Position numbers and translations under genes: made by a program. 64,000 nucleotides of DNA from Aquatica leii (Eukaryota; Arthropoda; Insecta; Coleoptera; Lampyridae): the NCBI GenBank assembly GCA_035610365.1, contig CM069432.1, positions 260,521,177 through 260,585,176 of the forward strand, given 5' to 3'. The number at the start of each line of letters is the position of its first letter. The stretch's first letter is position 1. Below, in pieces: positions 33,600 to 47,453 of the stretch. Below the pieces are notes generated by a model. It was not told the DNA's origin. It did not search any database and saw only the letters and a list, made by a program, of their open reading frames with translations.

Positions 33600-35380
33600 C
33601 ATTACCTCGTAACAGCTTTAGCAAGAAATTCTAACGAAATCAATTTAAATAAATCAGTCTTATCAACGTGGCGAGAGAAGGCGAATTTATCTCATTATAT
33701 TTAAACTTAAGAACATTAAAAATCGATATTGTTTACCACGTAAAACTTCTGAATTTTCAAGTGTTTCCAACTTGAAAAGAATCTCATTCTGTAAAATATC
33801 ACCGCATTGAGGCTATAATTACACGAGATACCCTGAAGTTTATGTTTAAAATCAATAATGTTGCGATTGCAAAGTGTAGAGAAAGTTTTGATTAAATATT
33901 GTGAAAAAAATTAATTTAGTTCCGGAAAGTTATGATGATACTCTGTGCGATGACGGAAAATCATAACCGCATTCGAATTATTTCGTCAAATACCATGCGT
34001 TAGTGTTTGACTTAAATTAATAGTTCAAGGCGAATATGCTTTCGGCAAATTAATAATTGTCCTTCTCTAATCTTCAACCATCTATTTAAGGAGATTAACC
34101 TTAGCTTCTGAGATCTAACTAAGTCACGAAAATACGAATGCAGGAGTTTGGAATGAAGTAAGCACGTTGCAAAGATAATCTACTGGCACCATTTTCTTAA
34201 TCACTCCTATTTATTATAAGCATACCCTGTTGGCGTACAAAGAAGTTAAATGCGAAACGGTTTAGTTGAATTTTTTTTGTTTTAGTGTTTGTACTTACTT
34301 AAACATTAAAGAATCAAACTTTAAAATAAACAAATCGCGTTTGTTGTTTTTTTAAGTATTTAAGATTTTTTTTACGAAAAGCACTCGTGGAAATTGAAAT
34401 GCTAAGAAATTTGATCGAAATATGCATAATCTGCCGAGAAATATTTTTTTTACAACTTTGCTTTGTATAAACCGAACTACTTTTAACACGAATTTCAAAA
34501 GTTTGAAATTTAGTGTTGATCTGAAGGCTTTAATTTTAGTTGAAAAAAGAGATATGTAAAAAACCACTTAACTTAATGATACTCAATCTGATGGAGTTTA
34601 GAAATGTTTGTATAATTGTTTAAATCGTCAATTGTTACTGCCACTAGCGAATGTAGTTATCCTGTTACACCACCAATGAATTCCATAACCGTACGCAATC
34701 ATCATATATTTGAACTATGAGCCATAAATGATACTTTTACATCTAATCTTAACATATACCTGGTGAAATAGTTTTTTGGTGTTAGGCATCCGTTGATCTC
34801 GATGTAGATGGTTCTCGCGAACCACGTTGCATTGGCGATTATTGGTATCGTCTTGTTGTACTTTCTCTGTGTGAGTTGTCATCAAGCGTACATCGCAGTG
34901 GGTTGTTTTACTGATTATCGCTGCCATATTATGGCGATACCTCTTGTATATGCCTTTTTGTAGAGAAAAAATCCTATGTACATTGCATTGTCTTTTCAGA
35001 GAATTGTACTTTAGTGTTTTTTTATTGACTTTTGTAGATTTACTTCGTGTCATGGAATGGTATTTGAGAAAAACTGAACTGTTTGAAGACTTTGCCAGGT
35101 TTTTTCTGGTTTTGACATAACGATGAGAGGGTTAAATATGGCTGTGATGATGACTATATTTCTGGTGGAGGTAAATAACTTGACTGCTGATATTATTTGG
35201 TTTGAATGATTTTTTTTAAGTTTGAGAATAAGCGGCTGCGCAGTCATGTTTTTGACTTCACACCGACTAAATCGTTGATGCGTCGAATCCGTATGATACG
35301 TGGAACTGAATTTGTTGTGTTCTTTTCTGAATTGGACTAACTGGAGATATTGACCGACGTTTTTTTTCCTTAGATGAACA
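33600..35380. other. no gene recognised
   Basis: Two minus-strand frames (35053-34715, 112 codons, basic; 35247-35050) lie downstream of the hAT relic. They show no domain that I know. The rest is AT-rich and stop-rich. Confidence 0.35.
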
Positions 35381-35389
35381 GTAAAATCA

Positions 35390-38300
35390 AGTCTGAAATA
35401 TGTTTTGCTATTAACGAAGTACGGCGAAAAAATCTTTCTGCAAATGTATTTTGAGCCAAAGCTTCTTAAAGCTTACAAAACAAGATTATACACTGCAAGA
35501 AAGTCTTCTTTTGGTTCTAATTTTCAAAATTTGAATTTTTCTGAATACTGCTGTGGTTTCAAGGAAGTGTGGTTTTGAATCTCGGTAGTTTCTAGCTGGA
35601 CATATTATTATTTTATTAAAGGTAATTGAGAACGGGTTTATAAAAAGCACAATGGTATGATTCGAAATCCCAAAATCTGTTCTCAAAATATTGCAACAAC
35701 GGTTAAATTTGTGATTGGTATATTGAGATGTCAAATGAACTGTTGTCCAGTTTTCTTCTCATATAGTCGGTAGTTTAACTTCTTCAGTTTCGGATTACCG
35801 CCTTTGTTTACTAAGGCATGGATAACAAGTTTCCGTTTCCTTCTAATATCTGCAATTTCTTAATTCAGGTAACAAATTTACGTTCTTACTTTACTTGTTG
35901 TAAATTGCACATATTAGAAAGAAACGTAAAGTGGAAAAATCTTCAATATTGTTTCTGGTCAGCTTTGTATCATTGACAGCGTTCAGTCATTTTCTTGCAG
36001 CTTTAGGTTAAGCATGTTGAAATGTTGTGGAATATCTATTAAAAACGCAAGATTTCATTAAGTAGATCTGTCTCAACAGACATCGTCTGCTTTTCTTCTG
36101 AAAATCTCAAGGCTTGTGTTACATGTAATTATTTATACATTTATTCATAAAATTCACGACGCCAATGCTGGCGGACTTCACTGGATATAAAATGTTGAAT
36201 TTTATTTGACATTTACGGGAGAGGATCGCTTCCGTGGCGTGTGGTGATTTCGTTTAGATACTTTGGGTTGCTGTGAACGATCGCTTTGGTTAAGACGTTG
36301 TCTGCTATATTGTAAGTAATTCTTCTTTATATTTAATTTCCATCGTCGGTTATCTGTATTAAGTTTTTAGCGGTTATGATGTTTTGAAGAATTGTTCAGT
36401 ATACTAGCAGGATTGAAGCGATTCTTAAATTGAATTGGACTTTGCAGGTAATTAAGATGAGCCGGCCATGCAGCTTTTAAGACGTTTAAAATTCTTTTAG
36501 CGAGTTCGCTGGGGCTTCGAAACGACTGTTTTAGTAATATTAAACTAAGAATCATATTTTTTCCGCAAATGGTGACGCATATTTAGTAACCCCGGAAGCC
36601 GTGCTATCCGAATCGAACGGTTTACACTTGTGGATTTAGCCTTATCGAGAGTCTATCGATGGCGATAGATGACTCACGCTTCACTGTATTTGTTTTCGAG
36701 GTATTGTATATTGAAATTCCTTAACTGTATTTAATTTTCCAATTATTTATTTAGACTTGAGCATTTTTTAAGTTTGGATTCACTGTATGATTTATTTTAA
36801 TTTGTAACTATCAAGAATCTAATTGTAGATTATACTAAATCATTTTACTTTCAGTCGTAAATTTAGAACATCTTTAACATTATGTTATGCAGTTATTCTT
36901 TAGTACGCTGACGTTAAACCATTCAAGTTATCTTGATTGTTTAAACGTAGTCAAGATTAGATTTTGGCAAACCACGCCGTACATGTAAGCTTACACGTAC
37001 GTCTTGTGAATAAAAATTTGGCAGTAGCCAACGTGTACTACTTATTACAAGGAACTTCAGTGGGAAAATTTTTGGTTTTCATTTTAATGATTGTTATTAA
37101 TTATATTTGTTGATTATTAATTTGTTCGCGACTGCATATAAACGAAATAGTTGATTTATTATAAATGCAGTATAGTTTAGAATTAGAAGTACATGTTATG
37201 TTGGATGGAATCACATACGTTTGTTAGGGTGCTCTTGATTGTCTTTTTTTTATATATCTTATCTTCTTCGTTAGTGGGTTCAGACATACCCTTGGTGTTT
37301 CCGAGTCGAGGATCTTATTAATACGAGAAGTAGCGCCTAGTTTTTCTTTTTTTATTATGTTAGTTTCCTCAACCACTCCCACTCACCGAAGTCGTAGCTA
37401 GTCATGGTGACGTGGTCGCTACAGAAAGGGTTGGTAACACAGCATTTAACCATTAAACAGTCAGCGGACTACAATATATAAAATAAAACTATCAATCATC
37501 TTTGATAAAACGCTCTGATCTAAATATAAATAATGCAGGATACTACAGAATCAATAACATCATTTAAACTTTATTTATTTGTTTGGTGTGTTTCTATGCG
37601 ACCATAGATCCTTCGATGTGGAGGATAGGCACAACTCAGAAATAAAACTCTGTAGTAATTGTGGCTACGTTTCGTTGACTATTGTGCCAACTTCATCAGG
37701 CCAATCTAACAGTGGAATGTTTAATTTCTGCCCAAATATACATATAATTAAAACATGGACAAAATAGGAAAGACATATAACCTTATATGACACAAATATA
37801 ACCCACACATAAGCTGAATCTCATTTATTTGGCACATAAAGCTTCATGGTGGATGATGCAATAATATAAAAACAATTGTCGGCTTAAGCACTTGTTTAAC
37901 AAGGCCACACAACTATTGATATTTCCTGTCATTGCGGCTGGTTTATCAGTACAAACAGAATTAATTTTTTTTATGCCAAGCGCTTTCCTTCAAAACATTT
38001 TTTTAATTTCCGGTATCAGTACTTTCTGTCACAGCTTCAAAAAACTTGATTAACAAAAAATATTTACAGCTCGTAACTGTTTCTGTTATTCGGGTGTTAA
38101 TATCATGGAAGTTATCCTGTAGTCGTCTTGTTTCTTGAAAGTCAAGTCTTGTCTGCTTTCGTTTTTGCATTTTTATCATTTCAGTTTTGGACAAACATTC
38201 ACAAAGCGTTTTTCACAACTTCCCCTTCGTACCATAGATTCAAGGTCGTCAATTTTTTTTTACAAATGTATTTTGCTGTGTCTTTTTTTTTTATAAACTC

Positions 38301-38530
38301 AGCATTAAGAACCTTATCCTCCGACTAATCTTTGTTGATATTTGAATGATTTGGTTTAAAAAGCCGTTCTAAATTATGTTTTTTGGCGATGGCTACTGTA
38401 GTAGAGCAAATAAGACATTTGGGATTCAGTGTTTTACTTCCAGTAAAAAAAAATCTATTAAGGTAATGTACGACGAAAAAGACAATGTCGCATTTGTTAT
38501 GGACCTGAAGAACTTTAATATAGATCAAAA
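35390..38530 (-). pseudogene. hAT-type transposase relic (BED finger to C-terminal domain)
   Basis: At 38460-38340 the minus strand reads NPKCLICSTTVAIAKKHNLE then RLFKPNHSN, a BED-type zinc finger. SKTEMIKMQKRKQTRLDFQE follows (38190-38130), then CTDKPAAMTGNINS near 37960-37910 and an H..EALCAK-like block, the catalytic region of hAT elements. Further down, IPQHFNMLNLKLQEND (about 36030-35985) and ALRSFGSKYICRKIFS (about 35470-35420) match the hAT C-terminal dimerisation region. All parts are in order on one strand with a poorly matched middle (36150-37580), so I take it as one worn element, though two are possible. Confidence 0.6.
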
Positions 38531-39394
38531 TAAATAGTCGTTTTATTCTCTGTATTTAAACAAACATACATGCGATCGTAGAAATAATATTAATCCGTAC
38601 CTATTTGATGGTTTAAGTAAGTATACGTAACTATTTAAATAACAATCCGGAAATGAACCGAACAATTTAATTCTAATACACAAACATTGACTCAAAAAAC
38701 TGTCACCCAGGATCATTTTTATATTAGTGCTCATGTTAGTCATCTGGTGGTTGTCGGCTGATTATTAATTTTGTTGCGGTAGTGCCCAGGCGTTTTCTGA
38801 AGGGTACGGCCGTAAACCGTCTTTTTTTATGCGAATTTTAGGTTGCGGTCGTTGGAACGTAGAAAGTGTTAATACAGGCGCTGGTACCGAAGGTAAAGGC
38901 AGTTGTTGGGTTTATTTTTTTTATTGGTGTTGACCTAATCTGTTGCTGACGCTGTTCTAAAAGTCTCTTTTTTTAAGTGAGGATGAGTAAATTAACTAAT
39001 TTCTGACAGTTTTACACCTCCAGTCTACAGTCAGTTTGAAAATGATTTACCAAGACGACTATTTTTTTTAAATAAGTGGACATCTATGGCTATGTTTTGT
39101 TTGGAATTGTGTTTGATAGGGATCAACACTTAAATGGCGGTTTTTTGTCATTGGTGTTGACATTGTTTTATATAGGCGTTGGTATTTGAAAGTACAATAG
39201 ACCTTTGTTGGTATAGTACGAAGGTCGATGCTTTTGACAGTTGCTTCTTGTATCTTTGAGGCCGTTGATCTTGTGATTTTTTATTTCACAATAATAACAC
39301 TTGGTATTATGTTGTCAACGTGATCAGAATAACTCTTTAGGATGCGAATGTTTTTTTGATACTGCAAGAAGTCTATAACTTTGTTCTGTAAAAA

Positions 39395-41495
39395 ATATCG
39401 GGGGTACAATTGGACACAACGCTCACTAACAATGTCTATCTCATTTTTTGTCAATTTGGCTGTCGTATTGGTCATCTTGGTCATAACGCCTACTACTAGT
39501 TTTTGACCACAAAATTACTATGGGCACAACGCTCACTCTAGGTTTTGGAGATAACATTTGCACAACGGCCACCTTGATTGCAATGCCTACCAATGCTGGT
39601 TGGCGTGTATATTTCACAATACTGTTCACATTTTCTTTGACCACCAATGCAAAATAAGACCAAAGTTTGTTACGTAAATTTTACCGTAACAAGGCAGGCA
39701 GCTGCTCACTATGTTGAAGAGAGAGTCGTAGGTGATACTAGGTGTGCTACTTATAAGATAATTAAAAGAGCGCAAAAACGGTAGAAACACTACAGATCGC
39801 GTTTACATATGTCGAACACTGAAGGTAAACAAATTGTAAAACACAGTTATAACAACAAATATGTTTATTTCAATAAAGAGAAAGAGGTTAAAAAACGACG
39901 TTTGTCAATAAATATCACAGTTAATAATAACAATGCAGATTCTTTAGATTAGGCAACACTGTACATATAATTACATGACTTAACCGAATTACAATATGAA
40001 AATATAAAGTAATAGGCAGCGAAGAACAAGAAATTGAATCGATGCGAATCCAGTGATTACGCAATCAGAAGCACAACGCACTTGTGATAAATTTAACAAG
40101 TAATTACACAAACAAATCTGCATACATTAATCGTGACAACATATATATCTAAGTCATTCGTATTTGCGTTCGGCAGCAACACAAATTGTTAGATAATAAA
40201 CGAGGTTTTTTACTTACGATTGCCAGATATGCTATTAGCTAATGGCATATCCGAATTGTCCCCTAAAATAGATATATGATGATATCACAAGTAAATTGCT
40301 CGTAAGTTAACCACTGAATCTTCCAAACGATTTTTACTATTACTATCGCAGGTTTGTCTTCAAGTTTAATCGCCCTTATCACAAACATTTAATCCACTTG
40401 ACCCTAAATTGATTCTTGTAGTTGGTGTTAGTAATCAATGTTTATATTCATACGTGCTCCAAATTCTCGACTCGAAAGAGATGTATTTCATAGACATCTA
40501 CAATTCCAAAGCGGCAGACACGTAGCGGTGACCCAATTCATTATGATAATTACGAGAAAATCCAATTGCGTTGCAAAAATAGAAGCTAATTCTTACCTCA
40601 AGGTATCTATTTAGCACGTGGATGGTATACGATATTTAAAAATGGCGACCTCACTGAGCGCAACGTTCAACGTTAGATTTCAGGTACTGTCCCTCAACGT
40701 CGAAAACTGAAATGCCCGTTTTAATATGTTTCCATATGTCAAAGTTACAGTAATGTTCCGGGACAAAATTAATACAACCCGCAACCTATATCAAAATATT
40801 TTTAACATAACTAGTTATCGGTTTTAAAAATTGTGAAAATTTTTAGCACGTTGTGGCTAAGATGATGATCAAAAATAAGGCATTGTGATTAGATGTTGGA
40901 GTAGGCGTTGTAAATGTCTATGTCACAACGCCCTACCGAGTTTACTTCTATTCGGGTGTTGTCATATCGGCTACTATGGTTATAACGCCATCTAATAATT
41001 TTTGGTCTGAAAAACCATCTTGGTCACAACGCCAACTTTAACTTTCGTTTATAACGCCCACTCTGGTCACAACGCTCGCTACTAATTCTGATCACATCGG
41101 TCATTTTGGTGATAACTCCCACCTTGGGTACTAATTTAAAAAAAGGTCATAAATTGTATCAAAATATTGTTGAAACAGATAACTTTGGTCTTATTTTGCA
41201 TTGGTGTGCACTAACGAAATTGTGAATTGTCTAACATTGATGTTTGTGACCAAAAACTATTAGTGGGCGTACTGACAAAGGTGGCTGATACGACAACAGT
41301 CAAATCAAAAAGAAGTCGTGCGGACATTGTGTCCACGTTCCTGTTATGATCAAAAGTTAGATGAGGCGTTATGACCAAATTGGTTTTTGTGATTAAAAAC
41401 TGTTAATGGGCGTTATGACCAAGATGGCTGATACAACAACCAAATTGAAAAGGACTTGAACGGGCGTTGTGCTCAGTGGGCGTTGTGACGTAAGC
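39395..41495. repeat. large imperfect inverted repeat of short motifs, split by an LTR
   Basis: The left arm (about 39395-39667) and right arm (about 41180-41495) are inverted copies: CACCAATGCAAAATAAGACC then AAAGTT on the left answers AACTTTGGTCTTATTTTGCA then TTGGTG on the right. Both are built from diverged units with the word GGCGTT[A/G]T[G]ACCAA or its complement, for example 39484, 39518, 40926, 40988, 41027 and 41067 in one direction and 41263, 41365, 41408, 41462 and 41480 in the other. The LTR at 39668 sits at the tip of the left arm. It looks like a foldback element. Confidence 0.6.
39668..40812 (+). mobile_element. solo LTR, family C
   Basis: It starts TGTTACGTAAATTTTACC and ends ATTTTTAACATAACT, with AGTT on both sides (39664-39667 and 40813-40816). 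The last base differs from the usual CA end, but the match to family B ends (TTTTTAACATAACA) supports this limit. It contains CAATAAAGA and TTAGATTAGGCAACACTGTA, shared with the fragment at 565-1120. Confidence 0.78.
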
Positions 41496-41849
41496 ATTAA
41501 TTAAATTTTGAAAAAAAATACAGGTAAATGTTATCTGTAAAGTTTGGAATAATCACTCAAAATTTCTGTTTTTGTGATGTTGATCTGCTTTCTTCAAGTT
41601 AATTGTCTCTGGCTAATTTTGATAGTCGTTCTTTTTCTATTCATTTCGAGCCTCTACGGTCGAACACTTATAACTGCGAACTTTTTTTTTGTTATCATGT
41701 CTCCATTACTTTATATGACCTCCGTCTGTTATATTGAAATTTCTACTCTCAGATATTCAAACGTGGATTCAAAGCTTATCGGATTCTTGAAGAGATATTT
41801 CAATTTTTGAATTAGATTCAGAAGATTCTTCACCTACTTTTTGCTTTTT

Positions 41850-43350
41850 CTTTATCTGCTTTCTTTTCTTCTTCTTTTTGTTTCTTCATTTCTCTCAGTC
41901 TTTTCTTGTCTTATTTTAATTTTCCAGCATGTATTTTCTGTTTTTCTTTTTTCTTGTAATAATCTAGCATCTGTGGGGATGTAATAACAGCCGATACCTT
42001 TTGCTTATTGACTTATTGGTGTTGGCCACAATAGGAGAAATTGAAACGATAAGATAACCTTTGGGATCCACGTGGCAGAAGTTTTATCGTTGTTTTTTAC
42101 ACTTGTTATTTTTTTTCACAGGGGTTTCATGCTCTTGTTGAACTGTTTCATTAATAATGTCATCTGATGATTCTTTGTCCATTACTGTCTTTGTATTGTT
42201 TTATAATGCCAACTCCGCCTGATTATTTTCTTCTGTTGGTTTTTCTATTTTATTTACTTCTGGTAATGTAGGTTTCGCCGATGTTTGAGTTACCAATTGT
42301 TGCTGATCGCTTTTATCTACATTAGAAGTTATGTCCACATCAGAGTTTATTAATGCATTTTCTACCATAACAGTTTGTATCTTACTATCTTCCTTTAATG
42401 TCCTTTACAAGTTGTAAAGCGAATGATCTTCTATCGGGACCGTTCCAGACAATTCCCTGATTTTGGTTAATCATGTTCAACTTCTCTGGTCCAATCCTCT
42501 CTTCAAGGTACGATAAGAACAATTTTTCTTCGGCAGCGTTCTACAGAAATGGTGCAAAGTCGTGCTTTTTTAGCTGTTCTCTATTATTCCGCATTCCTCA
42601 ATCTTGAACGCCACATTACCTTTAACGACTGGAAAACACAACATTCATTGGTTGAAGAATACGGGTTGCGTTTGGATACAAGGCAATAAGCTCTATATCT
42701 TTATCTTTGTAAAAGTGTTTCAGAGGCATAGAAATATATGAGCTATGTCCATCCATGAAAAAAATTATAGATCTCAGAATTTCATTTGTTTTCACCCACG
42801 GTAAAAGAACATTGCCTACGTATTCACAGAATAACTCATGGGTCATCCACCCATTCTCACTTTTTCTTATGGCCCAGTTTCATGGAAACGACTTAGCGAT
42901 TATTTCTAGAATGCGAGTGTACCTGGAGACAACTATAGGAGGTGCTATTTGACCATCATTTGCCGTTACCAGTACAGTTAAGTTCAATGTTTTATCGTTG
43001 CCTGAAGTAGTGTACACCGTTTTGCATCATTTTTTTGACTTATGCGAAAGCTCATCTGTGGGTGTCTAACTAAAAAAAGAGTGAACAATTTACGACCTGG
43101 AACTTTGTTTTCCCCAAACTTCACTTTCAATTCTTCGACCAATTTTCCTTCCTGTTTAGGAAGGTTTCTTTACTCACTGGAAGTCCAGTTTTTGCCATAC
43201 ATTTTATCCATTCGATCAGTCGATTTTCGTATTCTACAGAAAAAACGGTCGCAGAACTTATTTTGGCTTTAATTGGAAATTTGCCTTTATGTTTGTTCAT
43301 TAATCTTCAGAATAATTACGAAGTTTTCTTTTTGACATCTAAAAAAGAAA
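41850..43350 (-). pseudogene. pogo-like transposase (third copy)
   Basis: In minus-strand pieces I read EYENRLIEWIKCMAKTGLPV (about 43230-43170), then after breaks THELFCEYVGNVLLPWVKTN, IIFFMDGHSSYISMPLKHFY and ELIALYPNATRILQP (42846-42650). Then REQLKKHDFAPFL and RIGPEKLNMINQNQGIVWNG appear near 42590-42450. The FMDGH[S/Q] and PNATRILQP blocks are the same as in the 13067-15327 gene, so they belong to related families. Lys-rich tail sequence continues to about 41850. It has many stops. Confidence 0.7.
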
Positions 43351-43359
43351 AGAACATGA

Positions 43360-46060
43360 TCTAATTGTCGACACCCCCTGTCGAATATAGGAGCGAAATT
43401 AAATATTTCGTTCTTTTTAACAGCATTATATTCGTTATAATCAGTGTATTACCACAGAAGAAACCCATGCAAATACACATAAAATAAGAAATATGATGTG
43501 TTAAGATAAACTAATTGCAAAATATTTAGTGAAATATAACAATCGGTTAAAATATGAAGTAACTACATTTAAAAAATTGTAAAAAAAATGCTCGCTTCTT
43601 ATTTGTTTTCTTAAGGATCACTATCAAAATATCGTTCACCAGCTTATCTCACCAAACATTATCGATTGAAGTAAGAAAGCGTGGAAGTGTCTACCACACG
43701 CGACGTTTTTAGTTCGCTAAACGTTTACGACAAACCAATCTCGGGAACATTTAAATTTGTCTAATTCCTTATTTTTAACGTTTAAAATTTGCGTGTCGGC
43801 TAAGGGTGCATTATCTGAGACTGGTACATTTACCTTAACTTTGGATTAATAGGGCGTCTTTATTCGATCTTGGCATCCATATTTGAATTTGAATTGTTAA
43901 GTTACATTAATTTTGATTTCTTGCTCATGTAACGTCAGTTTACGTTGCAGAGATACCAGCTTTGAAAAAACTAACATATCTAAATTAGCTAATTCTTACA
44001 AAGATTTTGCCAATTCTTATGTCGAAATAGAGAAAATACATTTCTTTCTATTTTTATTCTAATACAAAACGTTTTGATTATGTAATTCTGTCATTCTTAC
44101 TTTGAATTTAAGTTTGTGGTTTTTATATTCGTGATGTATTGTAGTCGAGAAAACATTATTTTCATTCGTTTTCTTACGTTCAGGACCATCATATTATTTT
44201 AAACGGCACTGTCTTATAAAACGTATTACTCCCAAAAGAATTCACTAAAAAGAGTTGCGTGTTTTTATATTTTTTATGTGGAAGTGGATGCTTTTTTTTA
44301 ATATGATTCGTATTAGATTTGTTCTTTTTTGAAATTTTAATTATTTGATATTTAACGCAAAAATTAATGTGTAATCATGCGCGTATTTACCCGTTTTTAT
44401 TATGGACGGAAGTAACTCGTGTAATTTAACACGTTTATTGAGCACCTTCGTGGATTTACTGAATAAGCTTGGCAATATAATCATTAACAAACTCGTATGT
44501 AACGATCGATGTCTAAATAGGGTAAACTGCTTGTTTAAATTACAGCTTCGGAAAGGAGTACATCGATTTTAACCAAACACATTACCATTAAAAAGTTTTA
44601 AAAGCCAATGAGCCAATATTCTATACAAGCTTATTTATTTGCAGCTTCGATAGGCTTTCGTCGGAGCATGTTATAAAAGATAATAACTTAAAAACATATA
44701 CAGTTTGAAATCGATAAAGCTTTTAGATTGTATCCAATGCCAATTACCGTAAAAAGTTTTTGAATGTTTCATAATCTCGCTATTTATTATAATAAAATAT
44801 TTTAATATTACTATTGAAATGTATTGCTTATTCTCTACAGGCTTACGCACCAAAGCCCATGAAAAACTTTTCAGAACACATTATATATAAATACGTTTTA
44901 AGGTACTTTCGCTAAAACAAACGGATATTTTATAATTATGAAAATTAAACAGGAAATTGAAATGACATTTTTTTTACTTTAACTAAATAGCTAAAAAAAT
45001 ATTTTTCGTTATAGTTAGTAGTAGTTGGAATTTGCGGAATTCTACCTGGTGGCATTCCATGCATGTTAGATTAGATTACCCTAAGGAGAGTTCTCGGAGC
45101 ATTATATCGCATCGATTCCCAATTCACTAAGTTTCGTTGTTGTTTTTAGCGTTATTTTAATTGGAACTGTCACAGTTTTGAATATTTTGATTAAAAATTA
45201 ATAAAACTATTTAGTGAAACTTATTAACTTATTTAAAAATGGCGCCAGTTATTCTGTCGTCTCCATCTCTTTGATTATATTTCCTTGTATTAATAACGCT
45301 TATTTCAGGAGTTATTGGGAAACGTAGTACAGAACGTTCGCAACACGTGGTTTTATGCGGAACTAATTTTTGAACTTCTGTTGCTTTTCATGTTCGTGTT
45401 TGTATGGATACAATAGAATGACTTAATACGATTAAAATCCATTAACATTAGAATGATTTTTTCCTGGAAATGAAGGAGTTAACAGATGTTTTTAGGTTTT
45501 TTATTAGCAGTGTATCTAATTTTGATGACATATGCTCAAAAAAACGAAGGTTTTTCTGAAACTCCCGGAATACGACAGAACGCAACATAGACACACACGT
45601 CACATCTTCATATATATCAACCTTAAAAGTAATCATAGTAAACCAAACTAATCTTAACGAAGTCTGATACTCGATTATACAGAGCGAAAAATCACCACAG
45701 CTCAAAACACATAAATGAGTAAGACAAGAGAACTCAGTGGCATGCCTTCTATTTAACATCGCTCTGGGAAAAGTATTGTCGATAAGTCGAATAATCAGAG
45801 CCATCAAAGATGTATTTGTCTGTTAAATAAATAAATATAAAATAAAGAGTATGATAATAACACACAGGACAACAGCAACAACAAAACCGATAAGGACAGA
45901 ATAAAACAGTAGAACATAATATCGACCTAGTGAGAGACTTCATATATTCAGCGCCACAAGTAAACAATAAGAGGAAGAACGAAGACGCCAAAAGAAGAAT
46001 TTTTTTAACAAGCAAATGTTTCTATAGGCTGATAAAAGAGATAAAGTCACACTCTCTAAT
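43360..46060. other. no gene recognised
   Basis: This is AT-rich. A 119-codon minus-strand frame (45807-45448) and an 88-codon one (46015-45749) overlap each other. They are rich in Leu/Phe/Ser/Cys and match nothing I know. I regard them as chance. Confidence 0.4.
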
Positions 46061-46074
46061 ATGAAAGTTATATA

Positions 46075-47453
46075 CACTGGGTTTCTAATAAAATGCACCA
46101 CATAGAAGGAGTAGACATGGAGGACTCAAATTTTGTGTGTAAAGTTGTTATATATGGATAAATAAATGATTAAAATTTGGAATGAAAATGTTGATGTATT
46201 CAAAAAATATACATGGTGTTATCAACATCTCCATGCTTCTTTTACTTTTATTTCTGAACCCTTATCGTTGTAGTTTTTTCAGATTTTTTTAGATCTAGTT
46301 ATCAGTTGTCATTGTTTCTAAGTGTCAGAATGCCACGAGTTCGCAGAAGAGATAATTTTCAACAATTAACGCCTTTTGAGAGAATTGTTGATATGCAGGA
46401 AGCTGGGTTGGGATATCGTGAAATCGTCAGAAGATTAGGACGTACTCATTTATCAATATTAAAAACATGTCGAGGATGACAAAAGGAACAGTTGCAAACT
46501 CGATGTAGAGGTACTGGACGACCCAGAGTCACGCATGAACGAGAAGATCGTCTGTTCAGAAGTACCTTTGGGAACCATTGCGTTTAGTTGGAAAAAACTG
46601 GATACCAGTAGATGGTCGCAGAGTCTCAATGAGTACTGTTTATCGTCGAATCCGCTCTTTTGGGTTGCGATCATATCGACCAAACTCTCGTATTCCTCTA
46701 ACACCTCACCACCAAGAAGTCAGATTTCAATGGTGCCAAGCCAAACAACATTGGCTAAATGAATCCAAAAACATTATTTTTTCTGATGATTCTAGGTTCT
46801 GTTTATGGCACGTGTGTGGAGACCTAGAAGACAGCGCTACGATACAGTTTGTACTACGAAGACATACTGGCTTAACACTTGGTGTAACGGTTTGGGTGGC
46901 ATTTAGTTGAGATTCCGTTCTCCTTTAACACTTATCCAAGGCACGTTAAATGCTCGACGTTACATCGACGTCTTACAACTAGTTCTTCTACCTATTCTTC
47001 AAGAACGTCTAAGAGCTATCTTCTAACAAAATAATGCGCGACCGCATGTGGCAGTAATGACACAGAGAGTTTTTGAAGAGAGTGACGTAAATTTGCTAGA
47101 TCGCCAGATTCATGGCCAATAGAACATGTCTGGGACATGATGGACAGAACACTGCGTCATTTAGCTCACCTTCCAAATACCATAGAAGAATTGCGACACA
47201 GCTTCAAATACTCTGGGATGAGATACCACAGGACGCAATAAATTACCTTATTTCCAGCATGCCTAGAAGGGTAACTTCTTGCATACAAACGAGTGGTGAT
47301 GTTACACATTATTGACATTTTTTCAATAAAACGTTGTGTTGCTTCTTCCAAATTGTAATCATTTATTTGTCTATATATAACAATTTTACATACAAAATTT
47401 CAGCCTTCCAGGTCTACTCCTCCTATGCGGTGCATTTTATTTGAAACCCAGTG
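46075..47453 (+). mobile_element. Tc1-like transposon with both terminal repeats
   Basis: The left end starts CACTGGGTTTCTAATAAAAT then GCACCACATAGAAGGAGTAG. The right end is its inverse (GGTCTACTCCTCCTATGCGG then TGCATTTTATTTGAAACCCA then GTG). The match continues inward for about 100 bases (GTTATATAT then GATAAATAAATGATTA). TA lies outside both ends (46073-46074, 47454-47455). The length of 1379 bp fits a full-size Tc1 element. It carries one transposase gene with several faults. Confidence 0.88.
46330..47313 (+). pseudogene. Tc1-like transposase, catalytic Asp lost
   Basis: From the ATG at 46330: MPRVRRRDNFQQLTPFERIV then DMQEAGLGYREIVRRLGRTH (helix-turn-helix), a TGA, the GTGRPRVT linker, and the frame 46578-46910 with STVYRRIRSFGLRSYRPNSR and NIIFSDDSRFCLWHV (first catalytic Asp kept). 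QNNARPHVAV near 47022-47050 replaces the expected QDNARPH, so the second catalytic Asp is Asn. SWPIEHVWDMMDRTLRHLAH near 47110-47160 keeps the Glu. Stops at about 46477 and 46908, and frame changes, add to the damage. Confidence 0.85.

Noticed and set aside
34715-35053. 112-codon basic minus-strand frame downstream of the hAT relic
   Set aside because: No recognisable domain, and it is not in frame with hAT motifs; kept only as part of an unassigned stretch.
45448-45807. 119-codon minus-strand frame, and a signal-peptide-like plus-strand frame starting at 45486
   Set aside because: No family resemblance, no repeat context and overlapping frames on both strands; best explained by chance.
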